Of a stretch of 7,754 nt of DNA, positions 1 to 6,510 are shown in pieces. Location of the stretch: assembly GCA_902805995.1 (NCBI GenBank), contig CADCUU010000075.1, forward strand, positions 1 through 7,754. The letters run 5' to 3'. This stretch comes from an uncultured Rubellimicrobium sp. (GTDB taxonomy: Bacteria > Pseudomonadota > Alphaproteobacteria > Rhodobacterales > Rhodobacteraceae). Position 1 is the stretch's first letter; every line of letters starts with the position of its first letter. The position numbers were made by a program, and so were the translations under genes. Under the pieces are notes generated by a model that was not told the DNA's origin, did no database searches, and was given only the letters and a program-made list of their open reading frames with translations.

Positions 1-142
1 GTGAGAAGTCTGAGGACTGCCACCACCCGTCCCGTTCGTGAGGGAGTACGTTCGTCATGCTGGTCATGCGCCCGCCCGGTCCGTCGTCAGGGCGCGCGTA
101 GGCGGAACGCATGGGCCGGACACGAGGAGACGGGCTGTCCCG

Positions 143-165
143 GTCCGACCGGGGCCGGGTCGGAC
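143..165. repeat. Perfect 8-bp GC-rich inverted repeat (hairpin)
   Basis: GTCCGACC (143-150) is followed by a 7-nt loop and its exact reverse complement GGTCGGAC (158-165). Flanking GGCT (133-136) and AGCC (167-170) could extend the stem across an asymmetric internal loop. Neither side has a T-run, so it is not a standard intrinsic terminator. It could still mark the end of a transcript entering from the left or be an RNA structural element. Confidence 0.45.
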
Positions 166-484
166 GAGCCAGTCACCGCTGTCCCCTGCCGCGGGCTCTT
201 GCCGCATGTCATAGGCTCCCACCGCTGAATCCGTGCCGCTGGGATAGGGACCCTGCGCACCGCCCTGGGTCAAGATGGATGAGCGTGCGGTCTGAACCGC
301 ATCATGGGCCCTAGGGGCGCACCACCACCGCACTGCCAGAGCCGAGGCAAGGCACTTCCCCGCATCAGGCTGACAAGGCAGTTCGACCGCCTCCGAACAC
401 CGATGGGTCCCGCCACTCCGGCCACAATGCCGCGCTCCCGGCTGCCCTGGTCCCCAACGGCCCCCCCGCTCCCGGCCCCGGCGT

Positions 485-516
485 TTGACCCTGCGGCTCC
501 CCTCGCGACCTATCAT
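485..516 (+). promoter_or_regulatory. Possible ilvD promoter (TTGACC / TATCAT)
   Basis: TTGACC (485-490) matches the -35 consensus at five of six positions and TATCAT (511-516) matches the -10 consensus at five of six. The 20-nt spacer is longer than the optimal 17, so the pairing is doubtful. The -10-like box lies about 77 nt before the ilvD start and is the best candidate in the region. Transcription would begin near 523. Confidence 0.3.
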
Positions 517-521
517 CCGAC

Positions 522-556
522 GGGCCGTCTCTTGAACCTTCCGGCCCTTGGGTTCA
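522..556 (+). promoter_or_regulatory. Possible structured leader of ilvD (two interleaved stems)
   Basis: Two short perfect inverted repeats interleave just upstream of the ilvD ribosome binding site. GGGCC (522-526) can pair with GGCCC (543-547), and TGAACC (533-538) can pair with GGTTCA (551-556). The order of arms is that of an H-type pseudoknot, or else the two stems are mutually exclusive. The stems are short in a GC-rich context, so chance is a serious alternative. No leader peptide or U-run accompanies them. Confidence 0.2.
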
Positions 557-583
557 TGGGGCATACCGTCTGTCGTCCCAGCC

Positions 584-587
584 GAGG
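584..587 (+). promoter_or_regulatory. ilvD ribosome binding site
   Basis: GAGG lies 5 nt before the ATG at 593. It supports that start over the in-frame ATG at 548, which would add 15 residues absent from the family. From 593 the protein begins MPAYRS followed by TTTHGRN, as in other IlvD proteins. Confidence 0.65.
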
Positions 588-592
588 TTTCC

Positions 593-2431
593 ATGCCCGC
601 CTACCGTTCCCGCACGACCACCCATGGCCGCAACATGGCCGGCGCCCGCGGCCTCTGGCGCGCGACGGGCATGAAGGATTCGGACTTCGGCAAGCCGATC
701 ATCGCCGTGGTGAACTCCTTCACCCAGTTCGTGCCGGGCCACGTCAACCTCAAGGACCTGGGCCAGCTCGTCGCGCGCGAGATCGAGGCCGCGGGCGGCG
801 TCGCCAAGGAGTTCAACACCATCGCGGTCGATGACGGCATCGCCATGGGCCATGACGGGATGCTGTATTCCCTGCCATCGCGCGAACTCATCGCCGACAG
901 CGTCGAATACATGGTGAACGCGCATTGCGCCGACGCGATGGTCTGCATCTCCAACTGCGACAAGATCACGCCAGGCATGCTGATGGCCGCCATGCGGCTC
1001 AACATCCCCGTGGTCTTCGTCTCCGGCGGGCCAATGGAAGCCGGGAAGGTCGTCTTCAGGGGCAAGGAGGTCGCGCTCGACCTCGTGGACGCGATGGTCG
1101 CTGCCGCCGACGACTCCGTGACCGACGAGGAGGTCAAGCAGATCGAGCAGGCCGCCTGCCCGACCTGCGGGTCCTGCTCGGGCATGTTTACCGCGAACTC
1201 CATGAACTGCCTGACCGAGGCGCTGGGCTTGTCGCTGCCGGGGAACGGCTCCACGCTCGCCACCCATGCCGACCGCAAGCGCCTCTTCGTAGAGGCGGGG
1301 CACCTCGTCGTGGACCTTGCCCGCCGCTACTACGAGCAGAACGACGAGAACGTGCTGCCCCGGTCCATCGCGACCAAGGAAGCCTTCGAGAACGCCATGG
1401 CGCTCGACATCGCGATGGGCGGATCCACCAACACGGTCCTGCACATCCTCGCGGCGGCGCATGAAGGCGGCGTGGACTTCGGGATGGAGGACATCGACCG
1501 CCTGTCCCGCCGCGTGCCCTGCCTGTGCAAGGTCGCGCCCGCCAAGTCCGACGTCCACATGGAGGACGTGCACCGCGCGGGCGGCATCCCGGCGATCCTG
1601 GGCCAGCTCGACGCGGCCGGGCTCCTTCACCGCGAGGTGCCGGTGGTCCATGCGCGCTCCCTCGGCGCGGCCATCGACCAGTGGGACATCAGCCGGACGA
1701 ACCACGACTCCGTCCGCCAGTTCTTCCTCGCCGCGCCGGGCGGCGTGCCCACCCAGACCGCTTTCAGCCAGGAGCGCCGCTGGACGGAGCTCGACCTCGA
1801 CCGCGAAAAGGGCGTGATCCGCAGCGCCGAGCACGCGTTCTCGCAGGATGGCGGCCTCGCGGTCCTGTCGGGCAACCTCGCGCCCGAGGGCTGCATCGTG
1901 AAGACCGCCGGGGTGGACGAATCCATCCTCGTCTTCGCAGGCCCCGCGCGGGTCTTCGAATCGCAGAACGCCGCCGTCGAGGCGATCCTGTCCAACCGCA
2001 TCAAGGCAGGCGACGTTCTGGTCATCCGCTATGAGGGCCCCAAGGGCGGCCCGGGCATGCAGGAGATGCTCTATCCCACGAGCTATCTGAAATCGAAGGG
2101 GCTGGGGAAATCCTGCGCCCTCATCACCGACGGGCGCTTCTCCGGCGGCACCTCGGGCCTTTCCATCGGGCACGTCTCGCCGGAGGCGGCATCGGGCGGG
2201 ACGATCGGCCTCGTGCGCGAAGGCGACCGGGTCGAGATCGACATCCCCACCCGCGCCATCACCCTCGCCGTGCCTGAGGCGGAGCTGGCCGCACGCCGCG
2301 CCGAGCAGGACGCCAGGGGCTGGAAACCCGCCGCCCCCCGCGCCCGCAAGGTGAGCACGGCGCTCAAAGCCTACGCCCTCTTCGCCACCTCGGCCGCGAC
2401 GGGCGCGGTGAGGCAACTGCCGGAAGCCTGA
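593..2431 (+). CDS. ilvD: Dihydroxy-acid dehydratase IlvD
   Basis: This cytosolic iron-sulfur enzyme (EC 4.2.1.9) dehydrates 2,3-dihydroxy-isovalerate and 2,3-dihydroxy-3-methylvalerate to the 2-keto acids that precede valine, leucine and isoleucine; the isovalerate product also feeds pantothenate. The product is 612 residues, close to the roughly 616 of E. coli IlvD. It opens MPAYRS then [12 protein letters not shown]. All expected functional residues are present: metal-binding Asp81, cluster ligand Cys122 in the NCDK motif with Asp123 and Lys124 (the carboxylated lysine of the family), Cys189/Cys192/Cys195 in [11 protein letters not shown] with Cys195 the expected ligand, Glu491 in GMQEM, and catalytic Ser517 in DGRFSGG. 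These numbers match those I recall for E. coli. Whether the cluster is [2Fe-2S] or [4Fe-4S] cannot be read from sequence, although the CPTCGSC form is that of the oxygen-sensitive E. coli-like class. The gene stands alone, without ilvC, ilvB or ilvH nearby, and ends before an intrinsic terminator. No frameshift is seen. Confidence 0.98.
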   Translation: MPAYRSRTTTHGRNMAGARGLWRATGMKDSDFGKPIIAVVNSFTQFVPGHVNLKDLGQLVAREIEAAGGVAKEFNTIAVDDGIAMGHDGMLYSLPSRELIADSVEYMVNAHCADAMVCISNCDKITPGMLMAAMRLNIPVVFVSGGPMEAGKVVFRGKEVALDLVDAMVAAADDSVTDEEVKQIEQAACPTCGSCSGMFTANSMNCLTEALGLSLPGNGSTLATHADRKRLFVEAGHLVVDLARRYYEQNDENVLPRSIATKEAFENAMALDIAMGGSTNTVLHILAAAHEGGVDFGMEDIDRLSRRVPCLCKVAPAKSDVHMEDVHRAGGIPAILGQLDAAGLLHREVPVVHARSLGAAIDQWDISRTNHDSVRQFFLAAPGGVPTQTAFSQERRWTELDLDREKGVIRSAEHAFSQDGGLAVLSGNLAPEGCIVKTAGVDESILVFAGPARVFESQNAAVEAILSNRIKAGDVLVIRYEGPKGGPGMQEMLYPTSYLKSKGLGKSCALITDGRFSGGTSGLSIGHVSPEAASGGTIGLVREGDRVEIDIPTRAITLAVPEAELAARRAEQDARGWKPAAPRARKVSTALKAYALFATSAATGAVRQLPEA

Positions 2432-2483
2432 CCTACCAGGGTCGGCCGGCGGTTCTGGCGGCAGCCCGTGGCCAAGACATCAC

Positions 2484-2521
2484 AGGCGCTGATCGGGTCT
2501 TCCGGTCAGCGCCTTTTCTCT
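2484..2521 (+). terminator. Rho-independent terminator after ilvD
   Basis: The 5' arm 2484-2496 pairs with 2502-2514 to form a 13-bp stem with one U-G wobble around a 5-nt loop (GTCTT, 2497-2501). The outer part is AGGCGCTGA / TCAGCGCCT. The stem runs directly into TTTTCTCT, a T-rich tract on the plus strand only, so it terminates plus-strand transcription. It begins 53 nt after the ilvD stop and shields the convergent operon on the other side. Confidence 0.9.
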
Positions 2522-2679
2522 GTGGGGCAACTCCATACGGCCGACGTAGCACCCGAGGGCTGCATCCTGGCAATCGAAGACGTGCTCCGGGATGCGTCCA
2601 CAAGACGCCTCCTCTGGGTTTTCGCCCCAAGGTCCTGGCGCTCGGAGCTGACAGCACGATCCGGTGCGCCCACCCACCC

Positions 2680-3750
2680 TCATGTCAACTCCCGCCCCGT
2701 CCGCCTCCGCTGGATGGCGGGATGCGGACTATAGTCGTCCGCGTGCCGGACAGGAGCCAAGAAGGCCCGATCGAGGAGCGCGACCAGCAGCGCCGCCCCG
2801 AGAGAGCCCGCCAGCGTGAGGATGATCCGCCCGACGATGGCCGGACCGGGCGACCCGGTGGTCAGGGCCGTTGCGACGAGGCCCATCGCGCCCGACAGGG
2901 CGAACTGGTAGACGGAGGCCGAGTGCCGCCCGTCGATCATCGCCTCTCCGAACAGGAAGCTCACAAGGAACACGAGGCAGAGCAGCACGGCGAAGTGGGC
3001 CGACAGCGAGAGCGCCGCAAGCACCGCCAAAGCCGCCGCCGCGCCGTAGATCGTGGCGAGGCTGCGCTCGGCCGCCTCGGCAAAGGCCTCGTCCCGGGTC
3101 GGAAAGATCAGCGGGAACACCGCGGCGATGGCCAGGATGATGTCCGAGGCCGGCAGCACGGCATAAAGCCAGAGGCAGAGGCCCAGCAGCACCCCCGCCC
3201 GGATCAGCGACCCCGCCCCATGATGGCCGGGCGCGGGCCTTCGGACCTCCACCAGCCGCTCGGCCGTGGCCGCCGGGATCAGCAGGTAGAGGACGGGGAT
3301 CGTCACCAGCGACACGAGGCATCCCAGCAGAAAGCCGTCGCGGAAGACGTTGAGGAGGCCGGGCGCCTTCATGCCTGCCACCGACATCATTGCGCCGGCG
3401 ATCAGGATCAGCATCCCGACCGGGCTGCCGGTGCGCCGGGTCAGGTAGAAGGCCACGAAGAACAGGACCCCCATCACCACCAGAAGGACCCCGGGCACTG
3501 GCCGCGTCAGCGCCACGATGGCCGCCATGACCCAGACCACGAGGCCGAAGGCGATGGGGCCGACCAGCGCCCGAACCGGGTTGAACGCCTTTCTCTGCCC
3601 CGCGATCAGGCCGATGGGGAGCACGGCGCAAAGCGTTCCCACCGTCGGGCGCAGCACGGCCATGGCGATGAACCCGGCCACGACAACAAGCCCGAGCCGC
3701 ACCGCGAACCAGGGGTCGTCCTCGCGCTGCGGGCGGGGGGGAACGTACAT
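2680..3750 (-). CDS. DUF2955/FUSC-like multi-pass inner-membrane protein
   Basis: This 356-residue, very hydrophobic protein has about 11-12 predicted membrane segments. They fall in two similar halves (roughly residues 16-159 and 182-326) split by a polar stretch near 161-181 (AERLVEVRRPAPGHHGAG). The second half contains FPTRDEAFAEAAERSLATIYGAAAA (residues 216-240), which resembles the conserved cytoplasmic turn in FUSC/aromatic-acid-exporter-type proteins; the architecture and size fit DUF2955. Members of that family usually neighbour HlyD-type adaptors and are thought to act in export of small molecules, but the substrate here is unknown. The start lies 7 nt after the HlyD gene's stop and has its own GAGG site, so the two are very likely co-transcribed. 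The C-terminus is polar and Arg-rich. I am confident of a membrane transport-type protein and moderately confident of the family name. Confidence 0.82.
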   Translation of the reverse strand: MYVPPRPQREDDPWFAVRLGLVVVAGFIAMAVLRPTVGTLCAVLPIGLIAGQRKAFNPVRALVGPIAFGLVVWVMAAIVALTRPVPGVLLVVMGVLFFVAFYLTRRTGSPVGMLILIAGAMMSVAGMKAPGLLNVFRDGFLLGCLVSLVTIPVLYLLIPAATAERLVEVRRPAPGHHGAGSLIRAGVLLGLCLWLYAVLPASDIILAIAAVFPLIFPTRDEAFAEAAERSLATIYGAAAALAVLAALSLSAHFAVLLCLVFLVSFLFGEAMIDGRHSASVYQFALSGAMGLVATALTTGSPGPAIVGRIILTLAGSLGAALLVALLDRAFLAPVRHADDYSPHPAIQRRRTGRELT

Positions 3751-3755
3751 CCGCG

Positions 3756-3759
3756 CCTC
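3756..3759 (-). promoter_or_regulatory. RBS of the DUF2955 gene, overlapping the HlyD stop codon
   Basis: Read on the minus strand, TGAGG holds both the TGA stop of the HlyD gene (3760-3758) and the GAGG ribosome binding site, 5 nt before the next ATG. This tight packing supports translational coupling of the two pump genes. Confidence 0.7.
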
Positions 3760-4900
3760 AGTAGATGCCGCTCAGGACGCCGCCCAGCCGTTGGAACAGC
3801 GCGGCCACCCGGGTCACGAAATGCCCGCCGCCATCGGGGTGGATCAGGACTCCGACCTTGCCGCCCAGACGCGCCTGCATGGGCCAGGACTCCATCCCGC
3901 CCTCCAGCACGATCCGGACGGGCATGCGGCGGGCGGGCTCGAACCACTGGGTCGCGGGGGCGTTCACGGGCAGGCCCCCGGCCTCGGTGCGTCCCGGATT
4001 GATGCCCCAGCCCAGCGACTCGACCCGGCCCTCGAAGACCCTGCCCGGGACCGCGTCGAAGACCAGCGTGGCCCGGTCCCCGGGCTCCACGTTGACGAGC
4101 TGGTTCTCCCGCAAGTCGGCGGTGATCCATACCGCGTCGGCGCTGATGAACGTCACGCCTGTCGTCCCCGCCGTCACGTACTGGCCCACGCCGAGATGGA
4201 GGTTGGTCACCACGCCAAAGGTCGGCGCGCGGACGGTGGTGCTCAGGAGGTCGTACTCCGCCTGCTCCAGGGCCAGTTCGGCCGCGCGGACCTGGGGGTT
4301 GTCCTCGTCCAGCGCCCCAAGCTGCTGGCGCGCGCTTTCCGCGCTGGCCTCCGCAGCCAAGAGCGTCGCCTCGGCAGCCTCCAAGGCGGTCTGCGCCTGC
4401 TGCTGCGCGGCCTCCGACGCGATGCCGCGCTCGAAGAGCGACGCTGTGCGCTCAGCGGTGGCACGGGCGTTCTCGGCATTCACGCGGGCCTGCGCCACCT
4501 GCGCCTGCGCGGCCTCGATCTGCGCCGAGGAGGCCTCGACGCCCTGGGCAACCTGCGCCAGCCGGGCGCGGGCGGTCTCGACGGCCAGTTCAAGGGGCCT
4601 CGGGTCAATGTGGAACAGCGGGTCCCCGGCCTGGAGGACGGCGTTGTCCTCGGTGTCCACGCCAACCACCCGGCCCGAGACGCGGGGCGCGATCTGCGCC
4701 ACGTTGGCCGAGACCAGTCCGCGCGGCGTGCCCGGGGCGTAGTGATCCGACGCCGCGGTCCAGGCCAGGATGCCCGCAATCAGGACCAGCAGGCCCAGAA
4801 GGACCAGTCGGGCAGGGCCGCGCCGTCGCGCGGGCTCCGTCCGGGGCGCTGGCGCCGGCGGGGTCATTGGGACAGGGTCGGTGGAGTCGGACAAGGCCAT
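3758..4900 (-). CDS. HlyD/EmrA-type membrane-fusion (periplasmic adaptor) protein
   Basis: This 380-residue protein has the standard adaptor layout. A short, Pro-rich cytoplasmic N-terminus with a basic cluster (RRRGPAR) precedes one membrane anchor at about 31-50. The first half of a biotinyl-lipoyl domain follows at about 60-100 (PRVSGRVVGVDTEDNAVLQAGD), then a long Ala/Gln/Glu-rich alpha-helical hairpin at about 101-222. The second lipoyl half is at about 217-246 (STTVRAPTFGVVTNLHLGVGQ), then a beta-barrel region to about 350. Such proteins bridge an inner-membrane transporter to an outer-membrane TolC-type channel. The partner is presumably the DUF2955 protein encoded 7 nt downstream. No outer-membrane channel gene is present, so a TolC-like protein would be supplied from elsewhere. 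The ATG at 4900 has GGAAG 5 nt upstream; an in-frame ATG at codon 12 is a weaker alternative. Substrate is unknown. Confidence 0.93.
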   Translation of the reverse strand: MALSDSTDPVPMTPPAPAPRTEPARRRGPARLVLLGLLVLIAGILAWTAASDHYAPGTPRGLVSANVAQIAPRVSGRVVGVDTEDNAVLQAGDPLFHIDPRPLELAVETARARLAQVAQGVEASSAQIEAAQAQVAQARVNAENARATAERTASLFERGIASEAAQQQAQTALEAAEATLLAAEASAESARQQLGALDEDNPQVRAAELALEQAEYDLLSTTVRAPTFGVVTNLHLGVGQYVTAGTTGVTFISADAVWITADLRENQLVNVEPGDRATLVFDAVPGRVFEGRVESLGWGINPGRTEAGGLPVNAPATQWFEPARRMPVRIVLEGGMESWPMQARLGGKVGVLIHPDGGGHFVTRVAALFQRLGGVLSGIY

Positions 4901-5183
4901 GAACGCTTCCGGTTGGACGGGGCAGGGGCTGCACGGGCAAGCCCCCGACGGCCGGAGGCTTTACGCAAGAATAGAGCCGCCCCGGACGCCGGCGATGTCT
5001 GTTCGGCGCCATTGGCGACAGGTCCACGCCCACCCGGCACAGGCCGCCATCTGGAACCCCACCGCTACGCCCCGGTCACGGACGTCAACTCCAACCCCCG
5101 GATGACGACGCCCGAAGCCGCTTCGGCGAAGCCCAGCGTCGAAGCTCCGAATCCCGGCAAACTGAGCGCACAGGGCGCCTCTC
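4901..5183 (-). promoter_or_regulatory. Probable control region of the HlyD-DUF2955 operon
   Basis: These 283 nt separate the LacI gene's stop from the HlyD start on the minus strand. They contain no supportable gene. They hold a 15-nt palindrome (5112-5126), an 11-nt palindrome CGCCATTGGCG (5007-5017), and a 6-bp hairpin GGGGCT/AGCCCC (4925-4930 with 4940-4945) within what would be the 5' leader. No intrinsic terminator with a T-run follows the LacI gene, so read-through into the pump genes is possible. I could not find a convincing -35/-10 pair: TATTCT and TTGACG occur on the minus strand but without properly spaced partners. Confidence 0.4.
5112..5126. repeat. 15-nt perfect palindrome with repeated CGAAGC units
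   Basis: CCGAAGC-C-GCTTCGG is an exact inverted repeat with a one-base centre. CGAAGC recurs in direct orientation at 5127-5132 and 5140-5145 and is inverted at 5120-5125, so four copies lie within 33 nt. The place is downstream of the LacI gene and about 210 nt upstream of the HlyD start. It could be a protein binding site, for instance for the neighbouring regulator, or a hairpin ending the lacI-type transcript without a T-run. Confidence 0.4.
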
Positions 5184-6203
5184 TCAAAGGTTCTCCGCCG
5201 TCAGGATCTCGAACGCCACGAGGCGGTCGCCCGGTCGCCGGCCTGGGTCCTCGGCGCAGTCCCGCAGCGCGGCCAGGCACTCCGCCGCAAGGCGCTGGAG
5301 CGGATGCGCAATGACCAGCGTCAGCGTTCCGTCGATGAGGCCGTTCACCGTCGACTCCATCCGATCATAGCCCACGACCACGAGGTCGCGCCGCCCGGCC
5401 TCCTTCAAGGCCGTGAGCACGCCGCTGATGCCACCCCCCGAGATGTAGAGGCCCCTGAGGTCCGGCTCCTGCACAAGCAACCGCTCGGTCACCTCGCGCG
5501 CCACGGCGCGGTCCTCGAAGGTGCTCAACGGCTCCAGCACCGTGAAGTCCGGCGCGTGCTCGCGCAGGTAGCTGCGGAAGCCCGACTCGTTGAGCTCCTG
5601 GTTGCGGTAGCGCGGGCTGCCCACCAGGACGCCGATGCGGCCCGGCGACCTGCACAGATGCGCAAAGGCCCAGCCCGCGGTCCGTCCCACCTTGCGATGG
5701 TCGAGACCCACATAACTCACCCCCGATGGCGCGACGAGGGTCGTGATCAGCGCCACCGTCCGTACGCCGCGCTCGGCCAGACGCTCGACGGCCTCGGTGA
5801 CGCGGGGATGCTCGGCCGCGACAACGGCCAGGGCCTCGACCCGCTCGCCCATCTCCAACATCTGTGTGGCCACCGCCTCGGGCGTAAGGTCGTCCATGTG
5901 CGCGACTTCCAACGCAACGTCCGGGCTGCCCAAGGCCGCCTCCCGCAAGGCGTCCCCGACCAGCCGGTAAAAGCTCCGGTTCGACTGGAGGAGAAGGACA
6001 CCCAGGTGCCGGATAGGTCGAGCTTGGCCCAGGCGCTCGCGCAGGAGGGGCGTGGCGTAGAACCCGATCGCCTCGGCCGCAGCTAGCACCTTCTCGGCGG
6101 TGGCCGGGCGCACCTTGGCGCGTCCGTTCAGCACCCGGTCGATGGTGGACACGCTGACCCCGGCGGCGGCGGCCAGATCGTCGATGGTCGCACGACGGGC
6201 CAT
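5184..6203 (-). CDS. LacI-family transcriptional regulator
   Basis: This 339-residue protein starts MARRATIDDLAAAAGVSVST, the LacI helix-turn-helix, with the recognition helix around VSVSTIDRVLNGR (residues 16-28). A ligand-binding domain of the periplasmic-binding-protein fold follows from about residue 65 (RHLGVLLLQSN) to the end. Its landmarks include YVGLDHRKVGRTAGWAF (164-180), GRIGVLVGSPRYRNQE (188-203) and VVVGYD (275-280). Such regulators usually repress carbohydrate or related genes and release DNA when a small ligand binds, but the ligand here cannot be told. The hinge (FYATPLLRERLG, 48-59) lacks the usual Asn and the Ala-Arg-x-Leu arrangement. The ATG at 6203 has GGGGAGG 4 nt upstream. 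Neighbours are the divergent desaturase gene and, 283 nt downstream on the same strand, the pump operon. No sugar transporter or catabolic gene lies in the window to suggest a target. Confidence 0.93.
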   Translation of the reverse strand: MARRATIDDLAAAAGVSVSTIDRVLNGRAKVRPATAEKVLAAAEAIGFYATPLLRERLGQARPIRHLGVLLLQSNRSFYRLVGDALREAALGSPDVALEVAHMDDLTPEAVATQMLEMGERVEALAVVAAEHPRVTEAVERLAERGVRTVALITTLVAPSGVSYVGLDHRKVGRTAGWAFAHLCRSPGRIGVLVGSPRYRNQELNESGFRSYLREHAPDFTVLEPLSTFEDRAVAREVTERLLVQEPDLRGLYISGGGISGVLTALKEAGRRDLVVVGYDRMESTVNGLIDGTLTLVIAHPLQRLAAECLAALRDCAEDPGRRPGDRLVAFEILTAENL

Positions 6204-6510
6204 CCGGCCTCCCCATGAAAGAATCCGTCAAGGATCCGCTGCAGGAACGAAGGGAAAGAAAGGAAATCCTTCACGCCTGTTGCTTCGTCTTCGCAGGCCC
6301 GGCTGTCAACGCTATGACGTCCCAGGATTGACGCCGGATAACGACGCGGCCCGCGCAGGGACCCACCGGGCGGATCGCTGAAGGGCTGCGGCCTCGTGCC
6401 GATGAACGATGCCGATCCTGCCCAGTCCGCGGCAGGACCGTTTCGCCCGGCCGACGCCACCCGCCAAGGTCCTCGCGCGCACTCCGCCCGGCTCCGAGGG
6501 AGGCTCAGCC
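6204..6510. promoter_or_regulatory. Divergent control region between the lacI-type and desaturase genes
   Basis: No gene is supported in these 307 nt. They must hold the promoters for both flanking divergent genes. Visible elements are TTGACA on the minus strand (6309-6304), a perfect -35 match facing the regulator gene but with no good -10 at 16-18 nt; TTGACG on the plus strand (6328-6333), also without a clear -10; an inverted repeat AAGGA-aa-TCCTT (6260-6271); and GTCA/TGAC arms (6305-6308 and 6315-6318) overlapping the TTGACA. A purine-rich run covers about 6243-6266. Any of these inverted repeats could be an autoregulatory operator, but none is strong. Confidence 0.4.
6496..6503 (+). promoter_or_regulatory. 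Desaturase ribosome binding site
   Basis: GAGGGAGG lies 7 nt before the ATG at 6511. It selects that start over the in-frame ATG at 6409, which would add 34 residues rich in Pro and Arg that look non-coding and lacks a good ribosome binding site. Confidence 0.75.

Larger units (their letters stand above)
1..592. other. Gene-poor region upstream of ilvD
   Basis: No protein-coding gene can be supported here. Open frames exist on both strands (for example 64-594 on the minus strand and 304-834 on the plus strand). Their products are rich in Arg, Pro and Gly, resemble no family I know, and look like GC-driven chance frames; several also overlap the start of ilvD. I see no tRNA-like cloverleaf and no leader peptide rich in Ile, Val or Leu. 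The stretch holds a hairpin at 143-165, a possible promoter at 485-516 and possible leader structure at 522-556. It may also contain a decayed gene that I cannot recognise. Confidence 0.6.

Noticed and set aside
548..592. Upstream in-frame ATG start for ilvD
   Set aside because: It would add 15 residues not found in the family, and a GAGG site sits 5 nt before the ATG at 593.
64..594. 176-codon minus-strand frame upstream of ilvD
   Set aside because: No recognisable domain or family resemblance, product rich in Arg and Gly, and it crosses the likely ilvD promoter, RBS and start codon.
554..2416. 620-codon open frame on the minus strand across ilvD
   Set aside because: It is the antisense shadow of a GC-rich gene. 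The ilvD frame carries every catalytic residue, and the antisense product is low-complexity Arg/Gly/Ala/His with no known family.
2591..2611. Inverted repeat GCGTC/GACGC as a terminator of the pump operon
   Set aside because: The stem is only 5-7 bp with a mismatch and has no T-run on the minus-strand downstream side.
2468..2734. 88-codon plus-strand frame after ilvD
   Set aside because: It runs through the intrinsic terminator and into the 3' end of the convergent gene. The PEGCI-like stretch in it is only the 15-nt match to ilvD.
3518..5314. 598-codon open frame on the plus strand across the HlyD gene and its flanks
   Set aside because: It covers one gene plus parts of two others and an intergenic region in antisense. 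Its product is repetitive and Arg/Gly-rich, while the minus-strand frames show clear domains.
6409..6510. Upstream in-frame ATG start for the desaturase
   Set aside because: The added 34 residues look like translated non-coding DNA, and a strong GAGGGAGG lies inside this stretch immediately before the ATG at 6511.
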